Part shown: piece by piece, positions 33,032 to 42,951 of the stretch | Position numbering within the stretch: the stretch's first letter is position 1 | How the letters are laid out: every line of letters begins with the position of its first letter | NCBI RefSeq assembly: GCF_024721015.1 | Contig: NZ_JANAIF010000028.1 | Location: forward strand, 1-51,657 | Direction: 5' to 3' | DNA from: Xenorhabdus bovienii | GTDB lineage: Bacteria; Pseudomonadota; Gammaproteobacteria; Enterobacterales; Enterobacteriaceae | Length of the DNA: 51,657 nt | Translations under genes and position numbers: made by a program | The notes under the pieces: model-generated | What the model saw: only the letters and a program-made list of their open reading frames with translations | Told to the model about the DNA's origin: nothing | The model's database searches: none

Positions 33032-35872
33032 TCAGCGACCGAGCCATTTCTGCCAGCTATCACGCACCAATATTTGCTGCTGGCTGAAGCTTTCGGCAGG
33101 AACACGACTGGGTAAGGCCTGCAAGGCAAGGTGATGCAGTTCATCACGCATGGTGATATAAGCCTGCGTCAGCGCCATCGCTTCCTGTTCATCCATAATG
33201 TTATAGTTCGCCATCGATTCGAAAATGCGTACATTATCAGACCAACGGGTCAGCTTTGCGTTTTCCGGTGCATAGCGCAGTACTTGATACTGGGCGATGA
33301 ATTCAATGTCCGTGATCCCACCCGGATCAGCCTTGATATCAAACTGGTCATGTTGGTGGCTACCTAAATGACGATGCATTTTCTCGCGCATTTCACGCAC
33401 TTGCTGACACAAAAGATCCGGATCGCGAGACCTGCATAGGGTTTCACGGCGAATACGTTCAAAATCACCCCGCATTTTCTCATCACCAAACACCATTCTC
33501 GCCCGAATTAATGCCTGATGTTCCCATGTCCACGCCTCATGTTTCTGATAATCATCGAAAACATCGAGGGTACTGACCAACATGCCCGATTCACCGGATG
33601 GACGCAAACGGGCATCAACATCATACAGCACTCCCGAAGCCGTCCGGGTACTGAACAAATGAATAATGCGTTGAGCAAGGCGCAAATAAAATTGACGGGC
33701 ATCAATGGCGCGTTCTCCATCAGTCACTACGTCCATAGGGCAATCCAGTAAAAACACCAGATCCAGATCAGAACCATAACCCAGTTCCCATCCTCCCAAC
33801 TTGCCATAGCCGATGATGGCAAAACCTAGTCCTGGCTGCTGGGACAAGTGCGCTGGTGCACCATAACGTTTTACCATCTGGTTCCACGCCTGCTGTACCA
33901 CAGTCCCGATAATCGCTTCCGCCAGATAAGTCAGGTGATCGCTGACTTTCATCACAGGCAGTACACCCGCAATGTCTTCTGCGGCAATCCGCAATAACTG
34001 CGCTTGCTTGAATTGCCGCAACGCTTCCAGCAACTGCTCCTCATCATCTTCAGGAATGCGCAGTAAATATTGATACAATTCATCCCGATAGGCTTCAAGT
34101 GGCAACGGTTCATACAACGATTTAGGATCGAGCAGTTCATCCAGCAATAAAGGATGGAGAGTAAGCTGGCTGGCAATCATCGGGGAAGCAGCACACAGAC
34201 GGATAACGTGAGTCATCACCTGTTCTGATTCCAGCATCAACTCCAAATAAGTCGTCCGGCTGACGATACTGAGCAGCAAAGGAACCATTCGTTCCAACAC
34301 CGTATTGGTATCTTCCCTCATCCCAATTTTTGCCAGCAGACGAGGCATCAACCGATCGAGAACATCACGCCCCCGTGGACCAATAGTGCGCTTACTGACA
34401 TCGTGACGAAACAGGGCAATTACATCGAGCATTTTCTGAGCACCCGCCTCATCAAGATGAGGAACAAGCGTCATCAATTCACCTCTGTTCAAAGCCTCCT
34501 GCCATACACTCTTAAACGGCACATGACTGGCTTCTTCGACATTTTCGTCAGTTTCATCACCGATCAGTTGCCTGAAGATGCTTCGAACAGCATGCATTCT
34601 GTGCTCTGTTTCCGCCAACAACCCATCCCAATCTACAAAACCCATGCCCCAAGACAAGCGGGCGCGATCCAGCGTACTTTCCGGCAAAGTCTGTGTTTGT
34701 TGATCACGAATAGATTGCAGCAAGTTTTCCAACCGACGTAAAAACAGATAACTTTCTTCAAGCTCCCTCACCTGTTCCGGTGTTAACAATGCCAATACTT
34801 CAATGGCTTTCAATGTCAGCAGCAATGAACGGGATTGCAGGCTCGGCTCCCGCCCTCCCCGGATCAGCTGAAATACCTGTGTGATAAATTCGATTTCGCG
34901 GATCCCACCTGCGCCCAGTTTAATGTTGTCTTTTAAACCTCGACGGCGCACTTCCCGCTCAATCATGCCCTTCATATTACGCAAAGACTGAATCACGCTG
35001 AAATCGATATAACGGCGAAAAATAAACGGCCTCAACATCTGGCGCAGTTCCTGGCAATACACCTGCTCGTCGTACCCCAAGATCCGCGCTTTCACCAAAG
35101 CGTAACGCTCCCAGTCACGTCCTTGCTCCTGATAATAATCCTCCAGTGCCGAAAAACTGAACACCAGTGGCCCGCTATCACCAAACGGCCGCAATCTCAT
35201 GTCTACACGATAAACAAATCCGTCCACCGTTTGTTGATCCAGCACTTTGATGAGTTTCTGCCCCAGCCGAGTAAAAAACTGGCAATTATCCATTTCGCGC
35301 CGTCCACCTTGTGTCACACCATTTTCGGGATAGGCAAAAATCAGATCGATATCGGAGGAAAAATTGAGTTCCCCGCCGCCCAATTTCCCCATACCAAGGA
35401 TTAACAACGGCTGTGCTACGCCTTCATGATTGGTTGGAGTTCCCCAATCCTGACAGCAACGCAGATACAACCTATCGCGGGCTGCCACAATCAAAACTTC
35501 GGCCAACATACTCAGTTGTTGCAATATCTGTTCTGTCGTACTGCCTTGTAGCGCCTGCAACCACGCAATTCTAACCAGCATCCGGTGACGGAACAGACGC
35601 AGAATTCGCATCAGGGAATTTTCATCACTTGCCACAGACAGCGCCTGATTTAACCAATCAGGATAGTGTTGCCCTTCCTCCGGTTGAGGAGGATTCTGAC
35701 GAATTTCATCAAGCCATGTCAGATGTAACAGCAGATTTTCCGCCACAAAGTCACTCAGAGACAACACCGCCTGTTCATGTGGCGCAAAGGATTTTATTGT
35801 TCCCAATGATTGTTGGAAATTAGCAACGACATGCTGTAATTGGTGAGCCAAAGGCACTGAAAGTGGCAACAT
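33032..35872 (-). CDS. glnE: Bifunctional glutamine synthetase adenylyltransferase/adenylyl-removing enzyme
   Basis: GlnE adenylylates and deadenylylates glutamine synthetase in response to PII proteins and glutamine. It has 946 residues, as in E. coli. Two nucleotidyltransferase domains are visible. The N-terminal adenylyl-removing domain has [17 protein letters not shown] (D174, D176). The C-terminal adenylyl-transferase domain has [18 protein letters not shown] near residue 700. Each is followed by a helical domain. It lies 60 bases after ygiF on the same strand. Confidence 0.98.
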   Translation of the reverse strand: MLPLSVPLAHQLQHVVANFQQSLGTIKSFAPHEQAVLSLSDFVAENLLLHLTWLDEIRQNPPQPEEGQHYPDWLNQALSVASDENSLMRILRLFRHRMLVRIAWLQALQGSTTEQILQQLSMLAEVLIVAARDRLYLRCCQDWGTPTNHEGVAQPLLILGMGKLGGGELNFSSDIDLIFAYPENGVTQGGRREMDNCQFFTRLGQKLIKVLDQQTVDGFVYRVDMRLRPFGDSGPLVFSFSALEDYYQEQGRDWERYALVKARILGYDEQVYCQELRQMLRPFIFRRYIDFSVIQSLRNMKGMIEREVRRRGLKDNIKLGAGGIREIEFITQVFQLIRGGREPSLQSRSLLLTLKAIEVLALLTPEQVRELEESYLFLRRLENLLQSIRDQQTQTLPESTLDRARLSWGMGFVDWDGLLAETEHRMHAVRSIFRQLIGDETDENVEEASHVPFKSVWQEALNRGELMTLVPHLDEAGAQKMLDVIALFRHDVSKRTIGPRGRDVLDRLMPRLLAKIGMREDTNTVLERMVPLLLSIVSRTTYLELMLESEQVMTHVIRLCAASPMIASQLTLHPLLLDELLDPKSLYEPLPLEAYRDELYQYLLRIPEDDEEQLLEALRQFKQAQLLRIAAEDIAGVLPVMKVSDHLTYLAEAIIGTVVQQAWNQMVKRYGAPAHLSQQPGLGFAIIGYGKLGGWELGYGSDLDLVFLLDCPMDVVTDGERAIDARQFYLRLAQRIIHLFSTRTASGVLYDVDARLRPSGESGMLVSTLDVFDDYQKHEAWTWEHQALIRARMVFGDEKMRGDFERIRRETLCRSRDPDLLCQQVREMREKMHRHLGSHQHDQFDIKADPGGITDIEFIAQYQVLRYAPENAKLTRWSDNVRIFESMANYNIMDEQEAMALTQAYITMRDELHHLALQALPSRVPAESFSQQQILVRDSWQKWLGR

Positions 35873-35932
35873 AGCAGGGTTTCCGTTCGTTATCGTGTCG
35901 TTATTATTGCGATTATTTTATAGAGACTGGTT

Positions 35933-36874
35933 TTATCGTGCTTGAGCCATCAACCACTGAGTTAACGCCAGCTTACATTGCAGCCATGATGCGCTGTAAC
36001 ACAATGTTTCTGCATCTGCATTCACTGCTGATAAAGCCCCTTTTAATGCAGGCAATGAGTCAAATACAGGAAAAGCTTCCGCCTGTTGTTCTATAAGCTG
36101 CTCTACCCACACCAAAACCTGCTCTAATCCTGTTTTTCCTTCAGGTATACCTGCCAGCCATCCTTCTTCCTGCTCCTGCCACTGAGCTAAAATTTCAGGC
36201 AGAAGAACAGATAATGGCTGTTGCCATCCCAACGTTTCGGAAACCTGCGATAAATCGGTCTGAGTCAAACCATACGCAAGGGCATATCCCCGCGCCGCTT
36301 TGCTCTTATTCGCCAACCGCAGCCCCTCCTGCAATGCCAGTTTATCTGCCAATAACAGAATATCTGCCACATTCCCCTTTTTCAGTTCCAATTCAAACTC
36401 ACAAATAGCGGCCGTTCGATGACCAGAACGAATGACACCTTGATCCAAGGCGACTTCAATTTCACTCTGTCCGTGGTCCAAGATCCACTTTTCACGGGTA
36501 AAATCCGTGCTGAACAACGCGGTCAGTTGATCTTGTAATTGTGTAATATTAGTATTTTCAGGCCAGATATGGGTAGGAAACTGAGCCAAATCCAGTTCAG
36601 GATGATGAAGTGGCACATTGAATTCAGGTCGCTGGTGTAATCCACCCAACACTTTGCCGGCTGTTTTGATGGTCATTTCATAGTGCCCATCAAAACCACG
36701 GATACGCAGCCCCATATCCCAGCGACGCAATTGATTATCTGGCGTCTCAAAGTAAATATTAGTCAGGTGTTGTGGTGAAAAATAATGGTGGGGAAACTGA
36801 AACAATTGCTGGCGAACTGCCGGTATAGCATCGGGCTTGACAGACAATTTTAACTCTACCTCTACAGAACGCAT
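35933..36874 (-). CDS. ygiF: CYTH inorganic triphosphatase YgiF, CHAD domain shortened
   Basis: E. coli YgiF hydrolyses inorganic triphosphate through its CYTH domain. Here the start is MRSVEVELKLSVKP, carrying the CYTH signature ExExK (EVELK), with GAGAG upstream. The tunnel-domain motifs NIYFETPDNQLRRWDMGLRIRG and EICEFELELKKG-type stretches follow. The protein is 313 residues against 433 in E. coli. Alignment by eye runs to ALTQWLMAQAR, matching E. coli ALTEWLVTKAW, and then stops. About 120 residues of the CHAD domain are missing, and I find no continuation in other frames downstream. The catalytic domain itself looks complete. Confidence 0.93.
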   Translation of the reverse strand: MRSVEVELKLSVKPDAIPAVRQQLFQFPHHYFSPQHLTNIYFETPDNQLRRWDMGLRIRGFDGHYEMTIKTAGKVLGGLHQRPEFNVPLHHPELDLAQFPTHIWPENTNITQLQDQLTALFSTDFTREKWILDHGQSEIEVALDQGVIRSGHRTAAICEFELELKKGNVADILLLADKLALQEGLRLANKSKAARGYALAYGLTQTDLSQVSETLGWQQPLSVLLPEILAQWQEQEEGWLAGIPEGKTGLEQVLVWVEQLIEQQAEAFPVFDSLPALKGALSAVNADAETLCYSASWLQCKLALTQWLMAQAR

Positions 36875-37171
36875 ATGTTTATCTCTCAATTTATACTGCG
36901 GGTTCCGCAGGAGAACACGCTTCTCCCTGCGAGTAACTTCTTTTGGGGAATGTTGGGGTAAAGAGAAAAAATAAACCACAATAGGGGGTTATCTCAACAA
37001 TGATTATGCTCACTTCGCAAAAAAAACACGAACAAGGTCTGTATTCGGTCAGTTAAGAGAGTTCTCATTCTGGTTTACTGATTGCACCTGCAAACTTAAC
37101 TCTTTACTATCCGTTTAAGTAGTTTGATCACAATAGTCCCATACACAAAGAAAAGAACAGTTGAGCACAGA

Positions 37172-37792
37172 ATGCAAAAACTACATCGATTATTTATCCT
37201 GTTCCTGGGTTTTACTCTACCGTTATCCGTACATGCTGAAGAAAAACGTTATGTTTCTGATGAGTTATCAGCTTACATTCGTAGCGGCCCAAGCAATCAA
37301 CACCGTATCATGGGTTCGCTGAATTCAGGTGAAGAAGTCACCTTGCTGAGTAATAATTCAGAAAATGGTTACTCACAAGTCAAGGATAGCAAAGGGCGTA
37401 TAAGCTGGATCTTAACCAATGAACTGAGCACTATTCCCAGCCTGCATGAACGCATTCCTGCTATGGAACAAGAGATCAAAACTCTGACGAGTAAGCTGGC
37501 TAATATTGATAATGACTGGAAACAACGTACCGCAGATATGCAAAACAAAGTGTCTGCCAGCGATAAAATTATTAATGATCTAAAAAAAGAAAATGCCAAG
37601 ATCCAGAACAAACTGACTGTAGCTGAAAAAAAGGTAGATATGGCCAATTTACAGCTAGATGATAAACAAAGAGAAATTATCTTACAGTGGTTCATCTATG
37701 GTGGCGCAGTCGCAGGTATCGGCCTCATTCTGGGTCTTGTACTGCCACATATTATTCCACGCCGCAAACGCAAAGATCGCTGGATGAGCTAA
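37172..37792 (+). CDS. ygiM: YgiM, SH3-domain membrane protein
   Basis: The protein has 206 residues, as in E. coli. The start MQKLHRLFILF begins a signal peptide that ends near VHA|EEKR. A bacterial SH3 (SH3b) domain (about 23-95, with YIRSGPSNQHRIMGSLNSGE) is followed by a coiled coil (about 95-165). A membrane helix (YGGAVAGIGLILGLVLPHI, about 174-193) and a basic cytoplasmic tail (RRKRKDRWMS) complete it. Its role is unproven; the topology suggests a periplasmic sensing or wall-binding protein. cca follows by 15 bases. Confidence 0.93.
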   Translation: MQKLHRLFILFLGFTLPLSVHAEEKRYVSDELSAYIRSGPSNQHRIMGSLNSGEEVTLLSNNSENGYSQVKDSKGRISWILTNELSTIPSLHERIPAMEQEIKTLTSKLANIDNDWKQRTADMQNKVSASDKIINDLKKENAKIQNKLTVAEKKVDMANLQLDDKQREIILQWFIYGGAVAGIGLILGLVLPHIIPRRKRKDRWMS

Positions 37793-37807
37793 TTTAAGGG
37801 AGTAAAA

Positions 37808-38989
37808 GTGAAAGTTTATTTGGTTGGCGGTGCTGTTCGCAATCAACTCTTGGGTCTGCCCGTTACAGAAAGAGATTGGGTGATAGTCGGAGGCAGGCCT
37901 GAAGAGCTTTTATCTCAAGGGTATCAACAGGTCGGGAAGGATTTCCCCGTTTTCCTGCATCCAAAAACCCATGAGGAGTACGCGCTAGCACGCACAGAAA
38001 GAAAATCCGGTCAGGGGTATACCGGTTTTACCTGTTATGCCGCTCCCGACGTGACTTTAGAAGAAGATCTGCTGCGTCGAGATTTGACGATTAACGCCAT
38101 TGCACAAACTGCCGAAGGCGAGTTGATCGATCCTTATCATGGTGCTGATGATCTCAAGCATCGCATTTTGCGCCATGTCTCTGGCGCATTTTCAGAAGAT
38201 CCATTGCGTGTACTGCGTCTGGCTCGTTTTGCCGCTTACTTTGCTCACCTGAGTTTCTCAATTGCGCCGGAAACTCAGTCACTCATCACAAAAATGGTGA
38301 AGAGTGGCGAGTTGTCATCCCTGACGCCCGAACGGGTCTGGCGGGAAACCGAAAAGGCACTTACGTCACCCTCACCGCAAATCTACTTTCAGGTTTTACG
38401 TGATTGTGGTGCGCTGGCGATTCTTTTCCCAGAGATCGATCGCCTGTTTGGTGTAGCCCCCATTTCCTCATGGGAGAAAGCCCCACTTCAAATGGATGCA
38501 GGCATTCATGCATTGAAGGCCTTACACATGGCCACTCAATTGAGCCAAGAAATCGATATTCGTTTCGCCTCATTGTGCGCGCACACCGAAGCCATGCAGG
38601 TTAAGCAGATGTGCGAACGACTGCGCATTCCCAATGCAGCACGCGATCTTGCTGTCATTGTGGCGCAGTACCACAATTGGGTACACACTGCCGAGCAGTT
38701 GCCTCCAGAAACCCTGCTGGCATTGTTTAATGCCGTGGACGCATGGCGCAAGCCCCAACGAATTGAGCAGTTGATTCTTTGTAGCCAAGCTGACGCCCGT
38801 GCATATGCCGAACTGGAAGCATCCCGCTATCCGCAGGGGCGTTATTTGCGTGACGCCTTTACCACTGTCAGTCAGGTGAATGTCCAAGACGTAATTGCTC
38901 GTGGGTTCCAGGGCGCTGAGATCCGTACCGAATTAGATAGGCAACGCCAGCTCGCCATCACCAAATGGAAACAACACTCTACTGGTTAA
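37808..38989 (+). CDS. cca: CCA-adding tRNA nucleotidyltransferase lacking the HD motif
   Basis: Cca adds or repairs the 3' CCA of tRNAs. The start is GTG (37808). The N-terminal nucleotidyltransferase domain is intact: [10 protein letters not shown], an ExD in place of the E. coli DxD (E21, D23), the [10 protein letters not shown] motif and the [12 protein letters not shown] motif. The protein is 393 residues against 412 in E. coli. The difference maps to the HD phosphohydrolase domain. Where E. coli has LCHDLGKGLTPPEL and a following RHHGHGP run, this protein has [14 protein letters not shown], so about 19 residues including the catalytic His255 and Asp256 are gone. The reading frame is otherwise intact. 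It should keep CCA addition but lose the 2'-phosphodiesterase and phosphatase activities. Confidence 0.96.
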   Translation: MKVYLVGGAVRNQLLGLPVTERDWVIVGGRPEELLSQGYQQVGKDFPVFLHPKTHEEYALARTERKSGQGYTGFTCYAAPDVTLEEDLLRRDLTINAIAQTAEGELIDPYHGADDLKHRILRHVSGAFSEDPLRVLRLARFAAYFAHLSFSIAPETQSLITKMVKSGELSSLTPERVWRETEKALTSPSPQIYFQVLRDCGALAILFPEIDRLFGVAPISSWEKAPLQMDAGIHALKALHMATQLSQEIDIRFASLCAHTEAMQVKQMCERLRIPNAARDLAVIVAQYHNWVHTAEQLPPETLLALFNAVDAWRKPQRIEQLILCSQADARAYAELEASRYPQGRYLRDAFTTVSQVNVQDVIARGFQGAEIRTELDRQRQLAITKWKQHSTG

Positions 38990-39022
38990 TGCCTGATGCT
39001 TGATCATTTCCGGTAATTGGTA

Positions 39023-39063
39023 AAAGCGCCCTAAATAACCTATCAATTTGAGGCGCTTTTTTT
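39023..39063. terminator. Bidirectional terminator between cca and folB
   Basis: AAAGCGCC pairs with GGCGCTTT across a 21-base loop, with T7 after it on the plus strand and an A/T-rich flank on the other side. It separates the convergent cca and folB. Confidence 0.65.
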
Positions 39064-39090
39064 AATGCAGTAGCTGATCAAATCAGCCAT

Positions 39091-39453
39091 TTACACTAAA
39101 CCATTTAAACTACGTTCAATCACCACACCAACACTTTTTGCCTGAGCAACAGCGCCCGGTTTACTGACTTTGATTTTTACCCAGGGCGAATGAAATTGAT
39201 TCAGTAAAATATCCGCCACCTCTTCTGCCACCCGCTCAACCAAGGCAAAACGCTGGCTTTCCACATAGTGGACCACCGCTTCGCTGACTTTGGCATAGTC
39301 CAGACAGTGTTCGACATTATCGCTGGAAGACGCACGTTTGTTGTCCCATCCCATTTCGATATCGAACACCAGTTTCTGTTTAATTGTCTGTTCCCAGTCA
39401 TAAACACCAATTGTAGTAATGACCGCTAATTCTTCTATAAATACGATATCCAT
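39091..39453 (-). CDS. folB: Dihydroneopterin aldolase
   Basis: FolB cleaves 7,8-dihydroneopterin to 6-hydroxymethyl-dihydropterin and glycolaldehyde in folate synthesis. It has 120 residues (122 in E. coli). The start [21 protein letters not shown] follows AAGG. Family features [27 protein letters not shown] with the pterin-binding Glu, and the catalytic Lys region KVSKPGAV are present. In E. coli uppP lies between cca and folB; here the gap is about 100 bases. It is divergent from plsY. Confidence 0.96.
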   Translation of the reverse strand: MDIVFIEELAVITTIGVYDWEQTIKQKLVFDIEMGWDNKRASSSDNVEHCLDYAKVSEAVVHYVESQRFALVERVAEEVADILLNQFHSPWVKIKVSKPGAVAQAKSVGVVIERSLNGLV

Positions 39454-39562
39454 CACGACCTTTTCCCCGTTTTTCGGTTCACCGGATACCACTTCCGGTC
39501 AAATGTGCGTATTATCCATTGTTAGAGTTAAGAAAACGACCCTTATTCATTGGAGATATCTT

Positions 39563-40222
39563 ATGAGTGCTATCGCACTTGGCATGATCATCTTCGCGTA
39601 CCTATGTGGCTCCATATCCAGCGCGATATTGATCTGCCGTTTGGCAGGACTACCCGATCCCCGCCAGAATGGTTCCGGTAACCCGGGGGCAACAAATGTA
39701 CTGCGCATCGGTGGCAAAGGTGCTGCACTGGCAGTGCTTATCTGCGATGTCCTGAAAGGAATGATTCCGGTTTGGCTGGCGTACAAACTCAATATTCAAC
39801 CCACCTATTTGGGCATTATCGCCATTACCGCCTGTTTAGGCCACATTTACCCCGTGTTCTTCCGCTTCAAAGGCGGTAAAGGCGTTGCGACTGCGTTTGG
39901 GGCGATTGCCGCCATTGGTTGGGATCTTATGGGATTAATTGCTGGTACATGGCTACTGACCGTGCTGTTAAGCGGTTACTCATCATTGGGTGCCATTGTC
40001 AGTGCGTTGATCGCTCCTTTCTACGTTTGGTGGTTTAAACCTGAATTAACCTTTCCCGTCGCGATGCTTTCCTGTCTGATACTTCTGCGCCATCACGATA
40101 ATATTCAGCGCCTTTGGCGTGGGCAGGAAAGCCGTATTTGGCAGAAGCTGAAAAAGAAACAGGAAATGACGGATAAAGAAAAAATCCAAGCTGTTAAAGA
40201 GCAGGAACAGCAAGACGAGTAA
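39563..40222 (+). CDS. plsY: Acyl-phosphate:glycerol-3-phosphate acyltransferase
   Basis: PlsY makes 1-acyl-glycerol-3-phosphate from acyl-phosphate, upstream of PlsC in phospholipid synthesis. It is a polytopic inner-membrane protein of 219 residues (205 in E. coli). The start [14 protein letters not shown] follows TGGAG. Family motifs [29 protein letters not shown] and [15 protein letters not shown] are all present. The C-terminal tail is a charged Lys/Glu/Gln-rich extension. A hairpin terminator follows 8 bases after the stop. Confidence 0.97.
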   Translation: MSAIALGMIIFAYLCGSISSAILICRLAGLPDPRQNGSGNPGATNVLRIGGKGAALAVLICDVLKGMIPVWLAYKLNIQPTYLGIIAITACLGHIYPVFFRFKGGKGVATAFGAIAAIGWDLMGLIAGTWLLTVLLSGYSSLGAIVSALIAPFYVWWFKPELTFPVAMLSCLILLRHHDNIQRLWRGQESRIWQKLKKKQEMTDKEKIQAVKEQEQQDE

Positions 40223-40230
40223 TAACAGAT

Positions 40231-40258
40231 AGCCCCCGCAAGGGGCTGCCTACCTTTT
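40231..40258 (+). terminator. Terminator after plsY
   Basis: AGCCCC and GGGGCT form a 6-bp stem with a CGCAA-type loop, followed by GCCTACCTTTT. It lies directly after plsY. Confidence 0.6.
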
Positions 40259-40658
40259 CCATTAAAGCGACTCTGAAAGCACCGCCCTGCATCTGGTGCT
40301 TATTCAACCACCGTAGCAATCCTTATTCAGAAAGAAAATTATCTGCCAGATTTATTCAAAACAACCTCTTTTATTAATAAGAAACAATATTTTTTAATAA
40401 TATAAAAACATTTAATTATACTTAATTAGTGGATATGATTACATTTATTATTTTTATATTAAATAAAAATGGCGGATATCAATATTTTTTAATAACTCTA
40501 TCAAAAATAATCATAAATAAATTTAAACACAATGAATTAAAAATAATATTCCTTAGTTACCATTTAATAAGATTTAGAATAAACAATTCTTCAAATAAAT
40601 TAAATAACGACCTCATAAGTTAATAATAGTTACAATGTTTGTCATAAGGATATCAATA
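40259..40658. other. Very AT-rich intergenic region before the O-methyltransferase
   Basis: About 400 bases of extreme AT content (especially 40370-40640) lie between the plsY terminator and the methyltransferase start. A 64-codon frame at 40429-40623 is made of AT-rich Ile/Lys/Asn codons and has no ribosome-binding site, so I do not call it. The base composition fits an acquired, H-NS-silenced segment and should contain the promoter of the next gene. Confidence 0.6.
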
Positions 40659-41633
40659 ATGCTTACAGAAATGACCACTGTCTATCGTAAATCTATTGCA
40701 CTGTTTACTTTTGTTGACAGTAAAGCCCCGACATATTTAAGCACTCAAGATGGCAAAACCGCAGAACAACTTGCTAAACTATGTCATGTTTCCGTCGATA
40801 GATTTCACCGACTACTCAATTATATGCGGTCACTTGGTGTATTACTGGAAAAAGACGATAAATTTTATCTTACCGAACAGTGCTCATCACTAAGCGATCC
40901 GAATAGCCTTGAGACATTGCATATAAAATTTGAATTAGATTCAATTAATTGGAATTCTTGGACAAAATATAGTACTTCCTTAAACGAAGAAAATAATAAA
41001 TCGGCTTTTGAAATTAATTATAATGAAACGTTTTTTGATTATTTGGGTCATGAACAGAATAAAATCCTTAAAGATAACTTCGATAACTTAATGTCAAAAG
41101 TAACCAATATAATGAATGAAGATATTATTAAGCACATTCCACTGCATAATATTTCATCAGTCATTGATGTCGGTGGCGGACACGGCGCTTTAGCAAAAAG
41201 AATAAAAGAAAGTTATCCCAATATCAGATGTGCTGTCATGGATCAGTATGATTTTATCAAACAAGAATCAGAGGGAATTACCTTTATTAATGGTGATTTC
41301 TTCTCCGCTATCCCTTCAGGATATGATGCTTATTGCATGAAAAATGTTTTACATAATTGGCCAGATGAGCGCGTCACTGACATTCTAAAAAATTGTCATC
41401 AAGCCATGCACAAAGATTCGACTCTATATGTTATCGATATGATTAAAGAACACAGTAATGCAGAAGCAGAATCCTTTGATTTATACATGGATGTTCTTCT
41501 GTTAGGTAAAGAACGGTATCAATTCGAATTAGAAGCGCTGGTAAAACAGGCCGGACTCACCATCACTAACATATACAAAATAGGCGGTTCCAAAACAGGA
41601 GGGCCACAATATGTTATTGAAATTAAAAAATAA
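40659..41633 (+). CDS. SAM-dependent O-methyltransferase (Methyltransf_2 family)
   Basis: The protein has 324 residues from MLTEMTTVYRKS, chosen because AAGGA lies 8 bases upstream; an ATG eight codons earlier lacks this. An N-terminal winged-helix dimerisation domain (SIALFTFVDSKAPTYLSTQDGKTAEQLAKL region) matches the plant COMT-like small-molecule O-methyltransferase layout. The SAM-binding glycine motif is VIDVGGGHGALAKRI (about 168-182). The catalytic-base region is MKNVLHNWPDERV, with the His near residue 231. Such enzymes methylate phenolic or amide groups on specialised metabolites. It stands alone, is much more AT-rich than its neighbours, and lies where E. coli carries ttd genes. The substrate is unknown. 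Confidence 0.85.
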   Translation: MLTEMTTVYRKSIALFTFVDSKAPTYLSTQDGKTAEQLAKLCHVSVDRFHRLLNYMRSLGVLLEKDDKFYLTEQCSSLSDPNSLETLHIKFELDSINWNSWTKYSTSLNEENNKSAFEINYNETFFDYLGHEQNKILKDNFDNLMSKVTNIMNEDIIKHIPLHNISSVIDVGGGHGALAKRIKESYPNIRCAVMDQYDFIKQESEGITFINGDFFSAIPSGYDAYCMKNVLHNWPDERVTDILKNCHQAMHKDSTLYVIDMIKEHSNAEAESFDLYMDVLLLGKERYQFELEALVKQAGLTITNIYKIGGSKTGGPQYVIEIKK

Positions 41634-41651
41634 ATAACCAATATCCGATGC

Positions 41652-41678
41652 AATGATCGCTAAAGTTTAGCGATCATT
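41652..41678. terminator. Bidirectional hairpin between the O-methyltransferase gene and tsaD
   Basis: AATGATCGCTAAA and TTTAGCGATCATT are perfect complements around a single central base, giving a long stem. It sits between two convergent stop codons, with T-rich sequence on the far side in both directions. Confidence 0.6.
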
Positions 41679-41698
41679 AGCGTGGTCGTATTGAATTT

Positions 41699-42736
41699 TC
41701 ATTTTTGCAAAGAAGGGAGATCAGCCAGAGGCCAACGTGCTTTCACTGTCACACCCAGAGCACCTTCAGTGCCCCCTTGCAGACGAATCATACCGGCAAG
41801 TGCGATCATTGCACCATTATCGGTACAGAATTCAGGGCGAGCATAAAAAACTTCTCCCCCCAGTTTTTCCATCACTTCCTGCATTTTGGTACGCAATGTC
41901 CGGTTTGCACTGACACCACCTGCCATCACTAAACGTTTGAAGCCAGTTTGTTCCAGTGCTCGCTTACACTTAATTGCCAGTGTATCCACAACCGCATCTT
42001 CAAAGGCCCGGGCAATATCAGCTTTGGTCTGTTCATCTTCGCTGGGATCATGACCATGAATATGATTGCGAATCGTATTGGCGGCGAAGGTTTTCAGGCC
42101 AGAGAAACTGAAATCCAGCCCTGGACGATCCGTCATTGGGCGCGGGAAGACAAAACGACCTGCCTCGCCCTGCTGTGCTATACGAGAAAGTACAGGCCCC
42201 CCCGGATAATCCAGCCCCAGTAATTTTGCCGTTTTATCGAATGCTTCACCTGCTGCGTCATCGACAGATTCACCCAACAGTTTGTACTCACCAATACCGG
42301 TCACACTGATCAGTTGAGTATGGCCGCCAGAAACCAGCAACGCGACAAAAGGGAACTCAGGTGTATTTTCTTCCAACATCGGTGCCAACAAGTGGCCTTC
42401 CATATGGTGCACAGGAATGGCAGGGACATCCCACGCAAAGGCCAATGAGCGACCGATGGTTGCCCCAACCAACAGCGCTCCCACCAGACCTGGGCCTGCG
42501 GTGTAAGCGACAGCATCGATATCTTTGCTCGTCAGACCTGCTTCCTTCAACGCGGCCTGAATCAAGGGAACCGTTTTACGAATGTGGTCACGGGACGCCA
42601 GTTCAGGCACGACACCGCCATAATCCGCATGCAGCTTTACCTGACTGTACAGTTGATTGGCTAGCAGACCGGCTTTATCATCATAAATTGCGATTCCGGT
42701 TTCATCGCAGGACGTTTCTATACCTAAAACTCGCAT
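41699..42736 (-). CDS. tsaD: tRNA N6-adenosine threonylcarbamoyltransferase TsaD
   Basis: TsaD transfers threonylcarbamoyl to A37 of ANN-decoding tRNAs, working with TsaB and TsaE; it is essential in E. coli. The protein has 345 residues (337 in E. coli). The metal-binding HMEGH motif gives H111 and H115. The ASKHA nucleotide-binding motifs [11 protein letters not shown] and [13 protein letters not shown] [12 protein letters not shown] are intact. It is divergent from rpsU. No clear Shine-Dalgarno precedes the ATG; the leader is instead built of 15-bp repeats. Confidence 0.98.
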   Translation of the reverse strand: MRVLGIETSCDETGIAIYDDKAGLLANQLYSQVKLHADYGGVVPELASRDHIRKTVPLIQAALKEAGLTSKDIDAVAYTAGPGLVGALLVGATIGRSLAFAWDVPAIPVHHMEGHLLAPMLEENTPEFPFVALLVSGGHTQLISVTGIGEYKLLGESVDDAAGEAFDKTAKLLGLDYPGGPVLSRIAQQGEAGRFVFPRPMTDRPGLDFSFSGLKTFAANTIRNHIHGHDPSEDEQTKADIARAFEDAVVDTLAIKCKRALEQTGFKRLVMAGGVSANRTLRTKMQEVMEKLGGEVFYARPEFCTDNGAMIALAGMIRLQGGTEGALGVTVKARWPLADLPSLQK

Positions 42737-42737
42737 T

Positions 42738-42827
42738 TTACTATTCGTCTCGTCACTATTCGATTTATTACTATTTCATGTATTACTATTCGATTCGTTA
42801 CTCTATCGACGCTATGCTATTCGTATG
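42738..42827. repeat. Degenerate 15-bp tandem repeat array upstream of tsaD
   Basis: Six consecutive units start at 42738, 42753, 42768, 42783, 42798 and 42813. Units 1, 2 and 4 are TTACTATTCGTCTCG, TCACTATTCGATTTA and TTACTATTCGATTCG. Units 3, 5 and 6 are more diverged. The array begins one base from the tsaD ATG and so forms its 5' leader. Looser copies of CTATTC/CTATCC continue to about 42925. The rest of 42828-42950 shows no gene. Confidence 0.8.
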
Positions 42828-42951
42828 TTTTGCATCCACCTCAACGGGCGTCAGTGTATCACTATCCGTTTATAACCACATCCGTCTATAACGACTATTC
42901 ACATCAACATTCACGTCGATGAGCAGTATCACAACTGTCTCCATTTACATG

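Noticed and set aside
40429..40623. 64-codon AT-rich frame before the O-methyltransferase
   Set aside because: There is no ribosome-binding site. The Ile/Lys/Asn composition is what random AT-rich DNA gives.
42738..42827. Possible CRISPR array
   Set aside because: The units are contiguous 15-mers without unique spacers. They are tandem repeats, not repeat-spacer units, and no cas genes are present.
42361..42891. 176-codon frame running through tsaD (antisense) and the 15-bp repeats
   Set aside because: Most of it is opposite tsaD. The Tyr/Ser-rich end is only a translation of the repeats.
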